64,000 nt of DNA from JBGPLJ01 sp035644395 (GCA_035644395.1 DASQOR010000065.1:70163-134162), one strand, 5' to 3'; shown: positions 8,571 to 17,620, numbered from the stretch's first letter. Notes: generated by a model not told the origin, from the sequence alone. Program-made: numbers and translations.

Positions 8571-9944
8571 ATGCCGTTCATTCCGCACACCGCAGCCGAC
8601 ACCCGCGCGATGCTCGACGCCATCGGCGCCCGGCGGCTCGACGACCTGTTCGAGGAAATTCCCGCGGAGCTGCGCGCGAAGGCCCTCACCGGCATCCCGG
8701 ATGCCCTCAACGAGATGGAGATCGGCCGGCTGATGGCTGAGCGCGCCGCGCAGGACGGGCGCGCGCTCTCCTTCATCGGTGCCGGAGCGTACGAGCACCA
8801 CATTCCTTCCGCCGTCTGGGCGATCGTCACGCGCGGCGAGTTCTACAGCGCCTACACGCCCTACCAGGCCGAGGCGAGCCAGGGCACGCTGCAGATGATC
8901 TACGAGTACCAGACCATGATCGCGAGCCTCACGGGGCTCGAGGTTTCCAACGCGTCGCTCTACGACGGCGCGTCGGCCCTTGCCGAAGCGGCCCTCATGG
9001 CCGTCCGCGCCAACCGCAAGTCGAAATCGGCGCGCATTCTCGTGCCGTGCACGGTGAATCCGACCTACTCGCGCGTCGCCCGCGCCATCGCCGGCAACCA
9101 GAAACTCGTATTCGAGCAGCTGCCGTACTGCACGGCAGGCGGGCACACGATCGTCGAATCGCTGAAGCGCTACGAAGGCCAGGACATCACGGCGCTCGTC
9201 ATACAGCAGCCGAATTTCTTCGGCACGCTCGAGGACGTGGACGAGCTGACCGACTGGGCGCACCGGCAGAATGCGCTCGTCATCGCGGTGGTGAATCCCA
9301 CCTCGCTCGGAATCCTGAAGGCGCCGGGCAAGTGGGGCGGGCTCGGCGTCGACATCGCCTGCGGCGAAGGCCAGCCGCTCGGCGTGCCGCTGTCATCCGG
9401 CGGCCCTTACTTCGGGTTCATGACCACCCGCATGGAGCACGTGCGCCAGATGCCGGGGCGCATCGTCGGACGCACCGTCGACCGCGACGGCAAGCCCGGT
9501 TTCACGCTGACGCTGCAGGCGCGCGAGCAGCACATCCGCCGCGGCAAGGCGACCTCGAACATCTGCACGAATCAGGGCCTCCTCATGATGGCGGGCACCA
9601 TCTATCTCGCGCTCATCGGGCCGGCGGGACTCGCGCAGGTCGCCTCCGCCAGCGTGACGCGCACGCATGCGCTCGTCGATGCGCTCGTCTCCATCAAGGG
9701 CGTGCGCACCGCGTTCAATCGTCCGCGATTCCATGAGGCCGTGTTGCAGCTCGACCGGCCGGCCGCGACCGTGCTGAGCGAGCTCGCCGCGCGCGACATC
9801 CTCGGCGGCTACGACCTCTCGGAGCATTTCCCGGAACTCGGCTCCGCGCTCCTCGTGTGTGCGACGGAAACGAAGACGCAAAGCGATATCGACGCGTATG
9901 CGCGGGCGCTCGGTGAAGTCATGAAAAGCGCGCGCGCCGCCTGA
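8571..9944 (+). CDS. gcvPA: Glycine dehydrogenase (decarboxylating) subunit 1
   Basis: The N-terminal half of a split P protein. Together with gcvPB it forms the PLP enzyme that decarboxylates glycine and passes the aminomethyl group to GcvH. The 457 residues begin MPFIPHTAADTRAMLDAIG, the usual GcvPA start, and include the EYQTMIASLTGLEVSNASLYDG and CGEGQPLGVPLSSGGPYFG blocks. I chose the ATG at 8571; the longer open frame upstream overlaps gcvH out of frame. The PLP lysine is in the partner subunit. Confidence 0.96.
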   Translation: MPFIPHTAADTRAMLDAIGARRLDDLFEEIPAELRAKALTGIPDALNEMEIGRLMAERAAQDGRALSFIGAGAYEHHIPSAVWAIVTRGEFYSAYTPYQAEASQGTLQMIYEYQTMIASLTGLEVSNASLYDGASALAEAALMAVRANRKSKSARILVPCTVNPTYSRVARAIAGNQKLVFEQLPYCTAGGHTIVESLKRYEGQDITALVIQQPNFFGTLEDVDELTDWAHRQNALVIAVVNPTSLGILKAPGKWGGLGVDIACGEGQPLGVPLSSGGPYFGFMTTRMEHVRQMPGRIVGRTVDRDGKPGFTLTLQAREQHIRRGKATSNICTNQGLLMMAGTIYLALIGPAGLAQVASASVTRTHALVDALVSIKGVRTAFNRPRFHEAVLQLDRPAATVLSELAARDILGGYDLSEHFPELGSALLVCATETKTQSDIDAYARALGEVMKSARAA

Positions 9945-9953
9945 GGAAGCACC

Positions 9954-11414
9954 ATGACCGAGAAACTCATATTCGAGTACAGCCATCCGGGCCGCGGTGC
10001 GACCGCGCAGCATCCGAACACCGCGGACGCGCACGGGCTGCCGGCGAAATTCCTGCGCACGGCAGCGCCGCTCCTGCCGGAAGTGTCGGAACTGCAGGCC
10101 GTGCGGCATTTCACCCGGCTCTCGCAGCTGAATTTCTCGATCGACACGCACTTCTATCCGCTCGGCTCCTGCACGATGAAGTACAACCCGAAGGCCTGTA
10201 ACCAGTACGCGCTGCTGCCCGGGTTCGTGAACCGCCACCCGCTCGGCGCCGAGTCGCACGGCCAGGGCTTTCTCGCGTGCATGTTCGAGTTGCAGGAGAT
10301 GCTGAAGGAAGTCACCGGCATGCAGGGCGTGTCGCTCACGCCGATGGCGGGCGCTCAGGGCGAATTCGCCGGGGTCGCGATGATCCGCGCCTACCATCGC
10401 GCGCGCGGCGATCACGAGCGCACGGAGATCATCGTTCCGGACGCGGCGCATGGCACGAATCCGGCGACCGCGACGATGTGCGGCTGCACGGTGCGCGAGA
10501 TTCCTTCGACGCCGGAGGGCGACGTCGACATCGACGCGCTGACCGCAGCCGTCGGCCCGCGCACCGCCGGCATCATGCTCACCAATCCCTCCACGCTGGG
10601 TGTGTTCGAGCGGCGCATCGGCCAGGTCGCGCGCATCGTGCACGATGCGGGCGGGCTGCTCTACTACGACGGCGCCAATCTCAACGCGATCCTCGGCAAG
10701 GTCCGGCCGGGCGACATGGGGTTCGACGTCATCCACATGAACCTGCACAAGACCTTCTCGACGCCGCACGGCGGCGGCGGGCCCGGTTCCGGCGCGGTTG
10801 GCGTGAGCGCCCGGCTGCTGCCGTTCATGCCCATTCCGCTGGTCGGCCGCGACGGCGAGCGCTATCGGTGGCTCACGGAGAAGGACCTGCCGCAATCGAT
10901 CGGGCGCTTGTCCGCGTTCATGGGAAATGCCGGGGTGCTGCTGCGCGCCTACATCTATATGCGCATGCTCGGGCGCGAAGGCATGCCGCGCGTCGCCGAA
11001 TACGCGACGCTCAATGCGAATTACCTGCTCAAGCGCCTCGTCGCGGCCGGCTTCGATGCCGCCTACCCTAACCGCCGCGCGAGCCACGAGTTCATTCTCA
11101 CCTTGAAACGCCAGGCGCGAACGCTCAATGTCACGGCCATGGATTTCGCGAAACGCCTCCTCGACCACGGTGCCCACGCACCGACGACCTATTTTCCGCT
11201 GCTCGTACCCGAGTGCCTGCTGATCGAGCCGACGGAAACGGAAGCCAAGGAGGACCTCGACGCCTTCATCGAGGCCATGATCGCCATCCAGCGCGAGGCC
11301 GAAACGGCGCCGGACACGCTGAAGAACGCCCCGCACACGCTGCCCGTACGCCGCCTCGACGATCTCAGGGCCAACAAGCAGCTCGATCTCACCTGGAAGC
11401 CACAGGCGGCATGA
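9954..11414 (+). CDS. gcvPB: Glycine dehydrogenase (decarboxylating) subunit 2
   Basis: The C-terminal, PLP-binding half of the split P protein, 486 residues. The Schiff-base lysine is Lys266 in HMNLHKTFSTPHGGGGPGSG, the diagnostic P-protein motif. FYPLGSCTMKYNPK near residue 70 and the C-terminal FAKRLLDHGAHAPTTYFP block are also typical. It lies 9 bases after gcvPA, and its stop overlaps the dgkA start (ATGA). A two-subunit P protein is known in many bacteria and archaea; E. coli has the fused form. Confidence 0.97.
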   Translation: MTEKLIFEYSHPGRGATAQHPNTADAHGLPAKFLRTAAPLLPEVSELQAVRHFTRLSQLNFSIDTHFYPLGSCTMKYNPKACNQYALLPGFVNRHPLGAESHGQGFLACMFELQEMLKEVTGMQGVSLTPMAGAQGEFAGVAMIRAYHRARGDHERTEIIVPDAAHGTNPATATMCGCTVREIPSTPEGDVDIDALTAAVGPRTAGIMLTNPSTLGVFERRIGQVARIVHDAGGLLYYDGANLNAILGKVRPGDMGFDVIHMNLHKTFSTPHGGGGPGSGAVGVSARLLPFMPIPLVGRDGERYRWLTEKDLPQSIGRLSAFMGNAGVLLRAYIYMRMLGREGMPRVAEYATLNANYLLKRLVAAGFDAAYPNRRASHEFILTLKRQARTLNVTAMDFAKRLLDHGAHAPTTYFPLLVPECLLIEPTETEAKEDLDAFIEAMIAIQREAETAPDTLKNAPHTLPVRRLDDLRANKQLDLTWKPQAA

Positions 11415-11779
11415 TCGAACGCGAGAAGCCCCAGGGACTCGTGCGGCTCTTCAGGGCCTTTGGCAATTCCTTCAAAGGATTCGCCGGAGCATTCCGCGAG
11501 GAAGCGGCGTTCCGCCAGGAACTGGCGCTTGCCGTCGTGGTCGTACCGCTCGGTTTGTGGCTGGGCCGCACGGGCGTGGAGAAGGCGCTGCTCGTGGCGC
11601 CGATGCTGCTGACCCTGATCGTGGAACTCCTGAACAGCGCGATCGAGGCGGCCATCGACCGGATCGGCTTCGAGCACCACCGGCTCTCCGGGCTCGCAAA
11701 GGACATCGGTTCGGCGGCGGTGTTTCTCTCGATCCTGCTGCTGATCGCCGTGTGGGTGCTCGTGCTCGTTTATCATTGA
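11411..11779 (+). CDS. dgkA: Diacylglycerol kinase (DgkA type)
   Basis: A small integral membrane kinase (122 residues, three predicted membrane helices) that phosphorylates diacylglycerol released during envelope glycerophosphate turnover. The catalytic motif VELLNSAIEAAIDRIGFEHH followed by SGLAKDIGSAAVF matches E. coli DgkA almost position for position. The ATG overlaps the gcvPB stop, so it is translated from the gcv transcript even though it has no functional link to glycine cleavage. The longer open frame upstream is out of frame with gcvPB and was discarded. Confidence 0.95.
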   Translation: MIEREKPQGLVRLFRAFGNSFKGFAGAFREEAAFRQELALAVVVVPLGLWLGRTGVEKALLVAPMLLTLIVELLNSAIEAAIDRIGFEHHRLSGLAKDIGSAAVFLSILLLIAVWVLVLVYH

Positions 11780-11801
11780 ACGTGCTAGCCTTTCGGGACT
11801 C

Positions 11802-12737
11802 ATGAGCGCACTCATCTGCGGATCGATCGCCTTCGATACGGTCATGGCCTTTCCGGGCCGGTTCCGCGACCACATCCTGCCCGACAAGATCCACATGCTG
11901 AACGTGTCGTTTCTCGCGCCCGAGATGCGGCGCAATTTCGGCGGCTGCGCCGGCAACATCGCCTTCAACCTGAAGATGCTCGACGGCGAAGGCTACATCA
12001 TGGCGACCGCCGGCCACGACTTCGCGCCGTACCGCAAGTGGCTGCACCAGTGCGGCCTCGACCTGCGCTATGTACGGGAAGTGATCTCCGAGTTCACCGC
12101 GCAGGCCTACATCACGACGGACGCCGACAACAACCAGATCACGGCCTTTCACCCGGGCGCGATGAATCACTCGCACCGCAATGAGGTGCCGGGGAGCGCC
12201 GGCATCACGATCGGCATCGTCGCGCCCGACGGGCGCGACGGCATGATCCAGCACGCCGCGCAATTCGCCGCGGCGCGCATCCCCTTCATTTTCGACCCGG
12301 GCCAGGGCCTGCCGATGTTCAGCGGGCCGGAACTCGCCGAGTTCGTGCGCCAGGCGAGCTGGGTCACCGTGAACGACTATGAAGCACAGCTGCTGCAGGA
12401 TCGCATCGGCCGCAAGCTCGAGGACATCGCGCGCGGCGTGCAGGCGCTCGTCGTCACTCGCGGCGGCGAGGGCTCGACGATTCATGCCGGCGGCAAGTCC
12501 ATCGAAGTGCCCGTCGCCTCGGTTGCCAGGTTGAGCGATCCGACCGGCTGCGGCGACGCCTATCGGGCCGGACTGCTGCACGGGCTCATGAAAGGCTACG
12601 ACTGGCCGGTCACCGGCCGCATCGCCTCCCTCATGGGTGCGATCAAGATCGAGTCGCACGGAACCCAGAACCACCGATTCACCCCAACGGACTTTCGAAA
12701 TCGCTACCGGGAGACTTTCGGCGCCGATCTGCCCTGA
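11802..12737 (+). CDS. PfkB-family kinase, adenosine kinase-like
   Basis: A 311-residue ribokinase/PfkB-fold kinase. The N-terminal sugar-binding signature FGGCAGNIAFNLKML is near residue 47 and the C-terminal signature DPTGCGDAYRAGLLHGL holds the anion hole and catalytic Asp near residue 248. The N-terminus (ALICGSIAFDTVMAFPGRF) resembles bacterial proteins annotated as adenosine kinase, so nucleoside phosphorylation is the best guess, but substrate specificity in this family cannot be read from motifs. It lies 22 bases after dgkA. Confidence 0.82.
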   Translation: MSALICGSIAFDTVMAFPGRFRDHILPDKIHMLNVSFLAPEMRRNFGGCAGNIAFNLKMLDGEGYIMATAGHDFAPYRKWLHQCGLDLRYVREVISEFTAQAYITTDADNNQITAFHPGAMNHSHRNEVPGSAGITIGIVAPDGRDGMIQHAAQFAAARIPFIFDPGQGLPMFSGPELAEFVRQASWVTVNDYEAQLLQDRIGRKLEDIARGVQALVVTRGGEGSTIHAGGKSIEVPVASVARLSDPTGCGDAYRAGLLHGLMKGYDWPVTGRIASLMGAIKIESHGTQNHRFTPTDFRNRYRETFGADLP

Positions 12738-12811
12738 CGGCGATCATCGATCCACCCATGGATCTGCCGACGGTCGATCCCATTCACGCACGACCCTGAG
12801 GATCTCGACGG

Positions 12812-15733
12812 ATGCGCCTGCCCATCGCTATCGCCACTGCTGCCATTTGCCTGCCCACCCTGCTGTTCGCGGCGGACCCGACCCCTGCGCCGACCCCGCC
12901 AGCGCCTGTGTCCGTGCCCGCGCCCGCGCCCGCGCCCGCGCCCGTGCCCGCGCCCGCGGTCGCGCCGACGGTCGCGCCGACGGTCGCGCCGACCGCGGTG
13001 CCGCTCGTCGAATCCGCCAACTGGGCCTCGACGCTCGAGCGCGTGGCGACGGGAGTCGTCGCGATCCAGCTCGACGCGACCCGCGCTTTCGATACGGAAT
13101 GGAGCGCATCCGCGCAGGCCACGGGATTCGTCGTCGATGCGAAGCGCGGCTACATCCTCACCAATCGTCACGTCGTCACGCCGGGCCCGGTGACGGCCAT
13201 GGCGACGTTCCTCAACCGTGAAGAGGTGCAGCTCTACCCGGTGTACCGCGATCCGGTGCACGACTTCGGCATCTATCACTACGACCCGTCGAAGCTGCGT
13301 TTCAGCCAGCCGGCGGAACTGCCGCTGTATCCGAAGGGGGCGCAGGTCGGCCGCGAAATCCGCGTCATCGGCAACGACGCCGGCGAGCAGATCTCGATTC
13401 TCGCGGGCACGCTCGCGCGTCTCGATCGCGAGGCGCCGGAGTACGGCGTCGGCAAGTACAACGACTTCAATACCTTCTACTACCAGGCGGCCTCGGGCAC
13501 CTCGGGCGGTTCGTCCGGCTCGCCGGTCATCGACATCGAGGGGCGGGTGGTCGCGCTCAACGCCGGCGGCAGCAATGCCGCCGCCTCGAGCTTCTACCTG
13601 CCGCTCACGCACGTCACGCGGGCGCTCGCGCTCATCAAGGCCGGCAAGCCCGTCACGCGCGGGACGCTCGAGGTGGTCTTCAAGTACACGCCGTTCGATG
13701 AGCTGCGCCGTCTCGGCCTGCGCGATGCCACCGAGGTCGCCGTGCGCAAGGCCTTTGCGCGCCAGACCGGCATGCTCGTCGTCGCCGAAACACAGGCGGG
13801 TTCGGCCGCGGCGGACGTGGTCGAGCCGGGCGACATCCTCGTGCGCGTGAACGGGCAACTGCTCACGGAGTTCGACCCGCTCGAATCGATCCTCGATGAC
13901 AGCGTGGGCGGTACCGTGCAGCTCGAGGTCGAGCGCGGCGGCCAGGTGCTCGACCTCAAGCTCAAGGTCGAGAACCTGCACGCGATCACGCCCGATGAAT
14001 ACCTGGAATTCGGCGACGCCGTCGTGCACAAGCTCTCCTATCAGCAGGCGCGGCATTTCAACGTGCCGATCCGCGGCGTATTCGTCGCGAATCCCGGATA
14101 TTCGTTCGGCGCGGCGGGCATTCCGCGCGGCGCGGTCATCACCTCGCTCGCGGCCCACAAGATCGACAACCTGGACGACTTCGAGTCGGCGCTCGGCGAG
14201 CTGGCGGACGGCGACAAGGCGACCGTGCGCTTCTTCACCATCGACGACGCGCAGTCGAACCAGGTGCGCGTCATGCACATGGACCGGCGGTGGTTCCCTG
14301 CGCGGCGCTGCCATCGCGACGATACCCAGGGCATCTGGCCCTGCTCGGCGCTCGCGGCCTGGCCGTCGCCGAAGCCGGTGTTGTCCGCGAGCACGAGTTT
14401 CTCCAAATCCGACGATCCGCGGATCAACAAGCTCCTGCCATCGCTCGTGATGATCACCTACGACATGCCTTACTCGATATCGGGCGTGACCGAGCGCAAC
14501 TACCACGGCACGGGCGTCGTCGTCGACGCCGGGCGCGGCTGGGTCGTGACCGATCGCAACACCGTGCCGGTCGCGGTTGGCGACGTGCGGCTGACCTTCG
14601 CGGGCACGCTCGAGATCCCGGCGCACGTGGTCTACGTGCACCCGCTGCACAATCTCGCGCTCATCGCCTACGACCCGCTGCTGATCGGCAAGACGCCGGT
14701 GCAGAGCGTGAAGCTCGCGACGCGCCCGATGCGCGAGGGGGATGAGGTCTGGGCGATCGGCCTGCGTGCGGACGAGACCATCGCCTCGCGCCACACGGAA
14801 GTCGCATCCATCGATCCCGTGCAGTACGGGCTGAGCTTCCAGTTCCGCGAAACCAACCTCGAGACCGCAAGCCTGGTGAACCCGCCGGACGATTTCGACG
14901 GCGTGCTCACCGATCGCAGCGGCGACGTCGTCGCGCTCTGGTCGAGCTTTGCCTTCCAGGCCGGGCGCGACGTCACCCAGGAGAGCAAGGGCGTCCCGAT
15001 CGAACTCGTGCGCGGGCTCATGGATCTCGCGGCAAGCGGGCGACCGCTTTATTCGCTCGAGGCGGAGCTGCAGCTGCTGCCGCTCGCAACCGCGCGCAAG
15101 CTCGGCCTCCCGGATGAGCGCGTGCACCAGATCGAGGCGAACGCGGATGGGCGCCGGCAGGTGCTGGTCGTCGCGCGCGTGGTCGCGGGCTCGCCCGCGG
15201 CACAGCTCCTGAAAACGGGCGATCTCATCCTCGCGGTGGACGGCAAGGTGGTCACGCGTTTTCGCGAGGTGGAGCAGGCGATGCAGAAACCGCGCGTCGC
15301 GGTGACCGTGTGGCGGGGTGAAAGCGAGCAGACGCTCGACGTGCCGACCGCGATGCTCAACGGCGAGGATGTCGACCGCTTCGTCATCTGGGCCGGCGCG
15401 ACGCTGCAGCCGCCCTATCGTGCGATCGTCGCCCAGCGCGGCATCGAGCCGAAAGGCGTGATGGTTTCGTACTTCTATTACGGATCGCCGGCCTCGCGCA
15501 CGCCGCTCCTGCCGCTGCGCCGTATTGTCGCGGTCGACGGCGTGCCGACGCCCGATCTCGACGCCTTCATCCGGGCAGTGTCGAACCGGCCGGACCGGTC
15601 GTCGCTGCGCCTCAAGACCGTGAACTGGAACGAGGCCGTCGAGGTGCTGACCCTGAAACTCGACAAGCACTACTGGCCGACTTACGAGCTCAAACGCACG
15701 CCGACGGGTTGGCAGCGGATTCCGCGGGACTAG
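12812..15733 (+). CDS. Nma111p-like exported double trypsin/PDZ protease
   Basis: A 973-residue HtrA-related protein with two protease-PDZ halves. A signal peptide (about 1-22) is followed by a Pro/Ala/Val-rich linker (about 26-65). Protease 1 has His119 in TNRHVV, Asp151 in DPVHDFG and Ser235 in GGSSGSPV, then PDZ repeats. Protease 2 (about 550-740) keeps the fold but has TDRNTV where His is expected and no GxSGG, so it is probably inactive; PDZ-like domains follow. Blocks such as TNRHVV, YRDPVHDFG, EIRVIGNDAGE, ISILAG and YNDFNT are characteristic of yeast Nma111p/Ynm3. Here the protein is presumably periplasmic. Its substrate is unknown. Confidence 0.85.
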   Translation: MRLPIAIATAAICLPTLLFAADPTPAPTPPAPVSVPAPAPAPAPVPAPAVAPTVAPTVAPTAVPLVESANWASTLERVATGVVAIQLDATRAFDTEWSASAQATGFVVDAKRGYILTNRHVVTPGPVTAMATFLNREEVQLYPVYRDPVHDFGIYHYDPSKLRFSQPAELPLYPKGAQVGREIRVIGNDAGEQISILAGTLARLDREAPEYGVGKYNDFNTFYYQAASGTSGGSSGSPVIDIEGRVVALNAGGSNAAASSFYLPLTHVTRALALIKAGKPVTRGTLEVVFKYTPFDELRRLGLRDATEVAVRKAFARQTGMLVVAETQAGSAAADVVEPGDILVRVNGQLLTEFDPLESILDDSVGGTVQLEVERGGQVLDLKLKVENLHAITPDEYLEFGDAVVHKLSYQQARHFNVPIRGVFVANPGYSFGAAGIPRGAVITSLAAHKIDNLDDFESALGELADGDKATVRFFTIDDAQSNQVRVMHMDRRWFPARRCHRDDTQGIWPCSALAAWPSPKPVLSASTSFSKSDDPRINKLLPSLVMITYDMPYSISGVTERNYHGTGVVVDAGRGWVVTDRNTVPVAVGDVRLTFAGTLEIPAHVVYVHPLHNLALIAYDPLLIGKTPVQSVKLATRPMREGDEVWAIGLRADETIASRHTEVASIDPVQYGLSFQFRETNLETASLVNPPDDFDGVLTDRSGDVVALWSSFAFQAGRDVTQESKGVPIELVRGLMDLAASGRPLYSLEAELQLLPLATARKLGLPDERVHQIEANADGRRQVLVVARVVAGSPAAQLLKTGDLILAVDGKVVTRFREVEQAMQKPRVAVTVWRGESEQTLDVPTAMLNGEDVDRFVIWAGATLQPPYRAIVAQRGIEPKGVMVSYFYYGSPASRTPLLPLRRIVAVDGVPTPDLDAFIRAVSNRPDRSSLRLKTVNWNEAVEVLTLKLDKHYWPTYELKRTPTGWQRIPRD
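12890..13010 (+). repeat. Low-complexity Pro/Ala/Val codon repeat inside the double protease
   Basis: GCGCCCGC and GTCGCGCCGACG units are repeated in frame and encode alternating Pro, Ala, Val and Thr. This gives a flexible linker between the signal peptide and the first protease domain. Such a tract can vary in length by slippage. Confidence 0.8.
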
Positions 15734-15738
15734 GCGTT

Positions 15739-15744
15739 ATCATT
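15739..15744 (+). promoter_or_regulatory. -10-like box immediately before the Sua5 start
   Basis: TATCAT ends 7 bases before the ATG at 15752, so a transcript from it would be leaderless. No Shine-Dalgarno sequence precedes this ATG. I see no clear -35 element. Confidence 0.35.
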
Positions 15745-15751
15745 TGATCCC

Positions 15752-16771
15752 ATGGTCCGCATCGTCCGCGCCAGTCAGACCGAGATCGAGGCGGCAGTCG
15801 AAGAGCTGCGCGCCGGCGAGCTCGTGGCTTTTCCGACCGAGACCGTCTATGGACTCGGCGCCAACGCCTCGAATCCGGCGGCCGTGCGCAAGATCTTCGA
15901 GGCGAAGGGCAGGCCCGCGAGTCACCCGGTCATCGTGCATCTCGATTCCGCCCGCTACCTGCACCGCTGGGTGAGCGAAGTGCCGGAGGCGGCGCTCAGG
16001 CTCGCCGAACGCTTCTGGCCCGGGCCCCTGACGCTCGTCATGCCCCGCGGCCCCAACGTGCACGATGTGGTGACCGGCGGCCAGTCGACCATCGCCATCC
16101 GCGTTCCGGCCCATCCGATGGCCCAGCAGCTCCTGACCGCCTTCGGCGGCGGCATCGCGGCGCCGTCCGCGAACCGTTACGGCCGCCTGAGTCCGACGCG
16201 CCCGGAGCACGTGCGCGAAGAGCTTGGCGGCGCCGTGAAGATCGTGCTCGACGGCGGCGAATGTTCCATTGGGATCGAATCGACCATTGTCATGTGCCTC
16301 GATGGACGCGTGCGCCTGTTGCGGCCGGGCGGCGTGACGCTCGCGCAGCTGCGCACGGTCGTCGGCGAGGTCGATGTCGGAGCCGCGGCGGATTCACCGC
16401 GCGTGCCGGGCAGCACGCCCGCGCACTATGCGCCGCTCACGCCGCTCGAAATCGTGCCAATCGAGGACCTCGAAACGACGGTCGCGAATCTCGCCGCGAC
16501 GGGATTCAAGGCGTCGGTGCTCGCGATGCGGCCGCCGCTGCGCGCGCACCGCAACGCGACGTGGATCAACGCCGGCAAGAAGCTCGAGACCTACGCGCAC
16601 AACCTCTATTCACACCTGCGCACGCTCGACAAGATCGGTGCCCACCGGATCCTGGTGCAACAGGTGCCGGCCGATGATCGCTGGGACGCCGTACGCGACC
16701 GCCTGACGCGCGCCGCGGCGAGCAGTTTCACCGCGCCGCCCGAAGACGGTACGGGCGGCGTCCTGCCGTAG
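15752..16771 (+). CDS. L-threonylcarbamoyladenylate synthase, Sua5 type
   Basis: Makes threonylcarbamoyl-AMP from threonine, bicarbonate and ATP for the t6A37 modification of tRNA. The YrdC domain (1-200) has the FPTETVYGLGANA and KGRPASHPVIVH motifs and the SANRYGRLSPT block. At 339 residues it also has the C-terminal Sua5 domain joined by a linker containing PGSTPAHYAPLTP, a known Sua5 signature. This separates it from the short TsaC of E. coli. It begins 18 bases after the double protease stop and ends 7 bases before the response regulator. Confidence 0.92.
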   Translation: MVRIVRASQTEIEAAVEELRAGELVAFPTETVYGLGANASNPAAVRKIFEAKGRPASHPVIVHLDSARYLHRWVSEVPEAALRLAERFWPGPLTLVMPRGPNVHDVVTGGQSTIAIRVPAHPMAQQLLTAFGGGIAAPSANRYGRLSPTRPEHVREELGGAVKIVLDGGECSIGIESTIVMCLDGRVRLLRPGGVTLAQLRTVVGEVDVGAAADSPRVPGSTPAHYAPLTPLEIVPIEDLETTVANLAATGFKASVLAMRPPLRAHRNATWINAGKKLETYAHNLYSHLRTLDKIGAHRILVQQVPADDRWDAVRDRLTRAAASSFTAPPEDGTGGVLP

Positions 16772-16778
16772 AACGGTC

Positions 16779-17507
16779 ATGGCGTCGGTCGCTCCCCACG
16801 TGCTCGCGCTGGACGACGATCCGGATGTGCGTGCCGTGCTGGTCGATTATCTGCAGGCGAACGACCTCCGGATCACGGCGACGGCAAATGGCAGGGAAAT
16901 GCTCGCCGTGCTCGCCGACCAGCCGGTCGACGTCCTGCTGCTCGACCTGAGGCTCCCGGGCGAAGACGGTCTCGCCATCGCCCGACGCGTGCGCGAAGGC
17001 TCGCGGGTGCCGATCATCATCCTGAGCGGGCGCACCGATGAGGCGGATCGCGTCATGAGCCTCGAGCTCGCGGCGGACGACTACGTCACCAAGCCCTTCA
17101 GCCCGCGCGAACTCCTCGCAAGGATCCGGGCCGTCTTGCGGCGGGCACAGAGCGCCGAGCCGCAGGCACGGGGGGAAGAGTCGGTGCGCGCATATCGGTG
17201 CGGCGGCTGGGAACTCAATACGCGGCTGCGCCGGCTCACCGGTGCCGACGGCCGGCGGGTCGCGCTGACGAACGGCGAATTCAGCCTGCTGTGCGCTTTC
17301 TTCTCGGCGCCGCAACGCGTGTTGTCGCGCGATCAGCTGCTCGAGATGTCGCGGCTCCACAGCCTCGAGGTCTACGACCGCTCGATCGACGTGACGATCC
17401 TGCGCCTGCGCCGCAAGATCGAGACCGATCCCCGAAATCCCGAGCTCATCCGCACCGAGCGCGGCGCCGGCTACGTGCTGACGGCGCCCGTCAGCGTCCT
17501 GCGCTGA
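16779..17507 (+). CDS. OmpR/PhoB-family response regulator
   Basis: A 242-residue DNA-binding response regulator. The receiver domain (about 5-120) has the acidic pair DDDPDV, the phospho-acceptor Asp56 in LLLDLRLPGEDG and the conserved Lys in DDYVTKPFSPREL. The winged-helix domain (about 140-238) ends with YDRSIDVTILRLRRKIE and RGAGYVL, the OmpR-type signature. The hybrid histidine kinase downstream on the same strand is the likely partner. The stop codon lies within the left arm of a hairpin repeat that separates the two genes. Confidence 0.93.
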   Translation: MASVAPHVLALDDDPDVRAVLVDYLQANDLRITATANGREMLAVLADQPVDVLLLDLRLPGEDGLAIARRVREGSRVPIIILSGRTDEADRVMSLELAADDYVTKPFSPRELLARIRAVLRRAQSAEPQARGEESVRAYRCGGWELNTRLRRLTGADGRRVALTNGEFSLLCAFFSAPQRVLSRDQLLEMSRLHSLEVYDRSIDVTILRLRRKIETDPRNPELIRTERGAGYVLTAPVSVLR

Positions 17508-17586
17508 AAAAGGGGACAGATTTATTTTTCGTCATTTCTGCTGCGTACGTGCAGATATGCGGAAAAATAAATCTGTCCCCTTTTTC
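17506..17586. repeat. Perfect 25-bp inverted repeat overlapping the regulator stop codon
   Basis: Arms 17506-17530 and 17562-17586 are exact reverse complements with a 31-nt centre. The left arm begins GAAAAAGGGGACAGATTT and includes the last two bases of the TGA stop (17505-17507). The centre holds a short CTGC...GCAG stem. GGGGACA near the end matches the hairpin at 6875-6950. It lies between regulator and kinase and could act as a terminator or attenuator of kinase expression. I believe similar ends are frequent in proteobacterial genomes near REP-associated tyrosine transposases, but that is memory and untested here. Confidence 0.85.
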
Positions 17587-17620
17587 CTTTTTCCCTCTGC
17601 AACGACTTCGCGCCCAAACC

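Noticed and set aside
9393..11336. 647-codon minus-strand frame opposite gcvPA/gcvPB
   Set aside because: Compositionally biased shadow with no start signal or domain; covers two well-defined gcv genes.
12890..13010. Short tandem units that could suggest a CRISPR or VNTR array
   Set aside because: The units are in-frame codons for a Pro/Ala-rich linker with no spacers; no CRISPR or cas gene was seen anywhere.
12704..15670. Open frame of 988 codons on the minus strand opposite the double protease
   Set aside because: It is the high-G+C antisense shadow of a gene with clear protease and PDZ motifs. Its translation is Arg/Val/Asp-rich with no domain.
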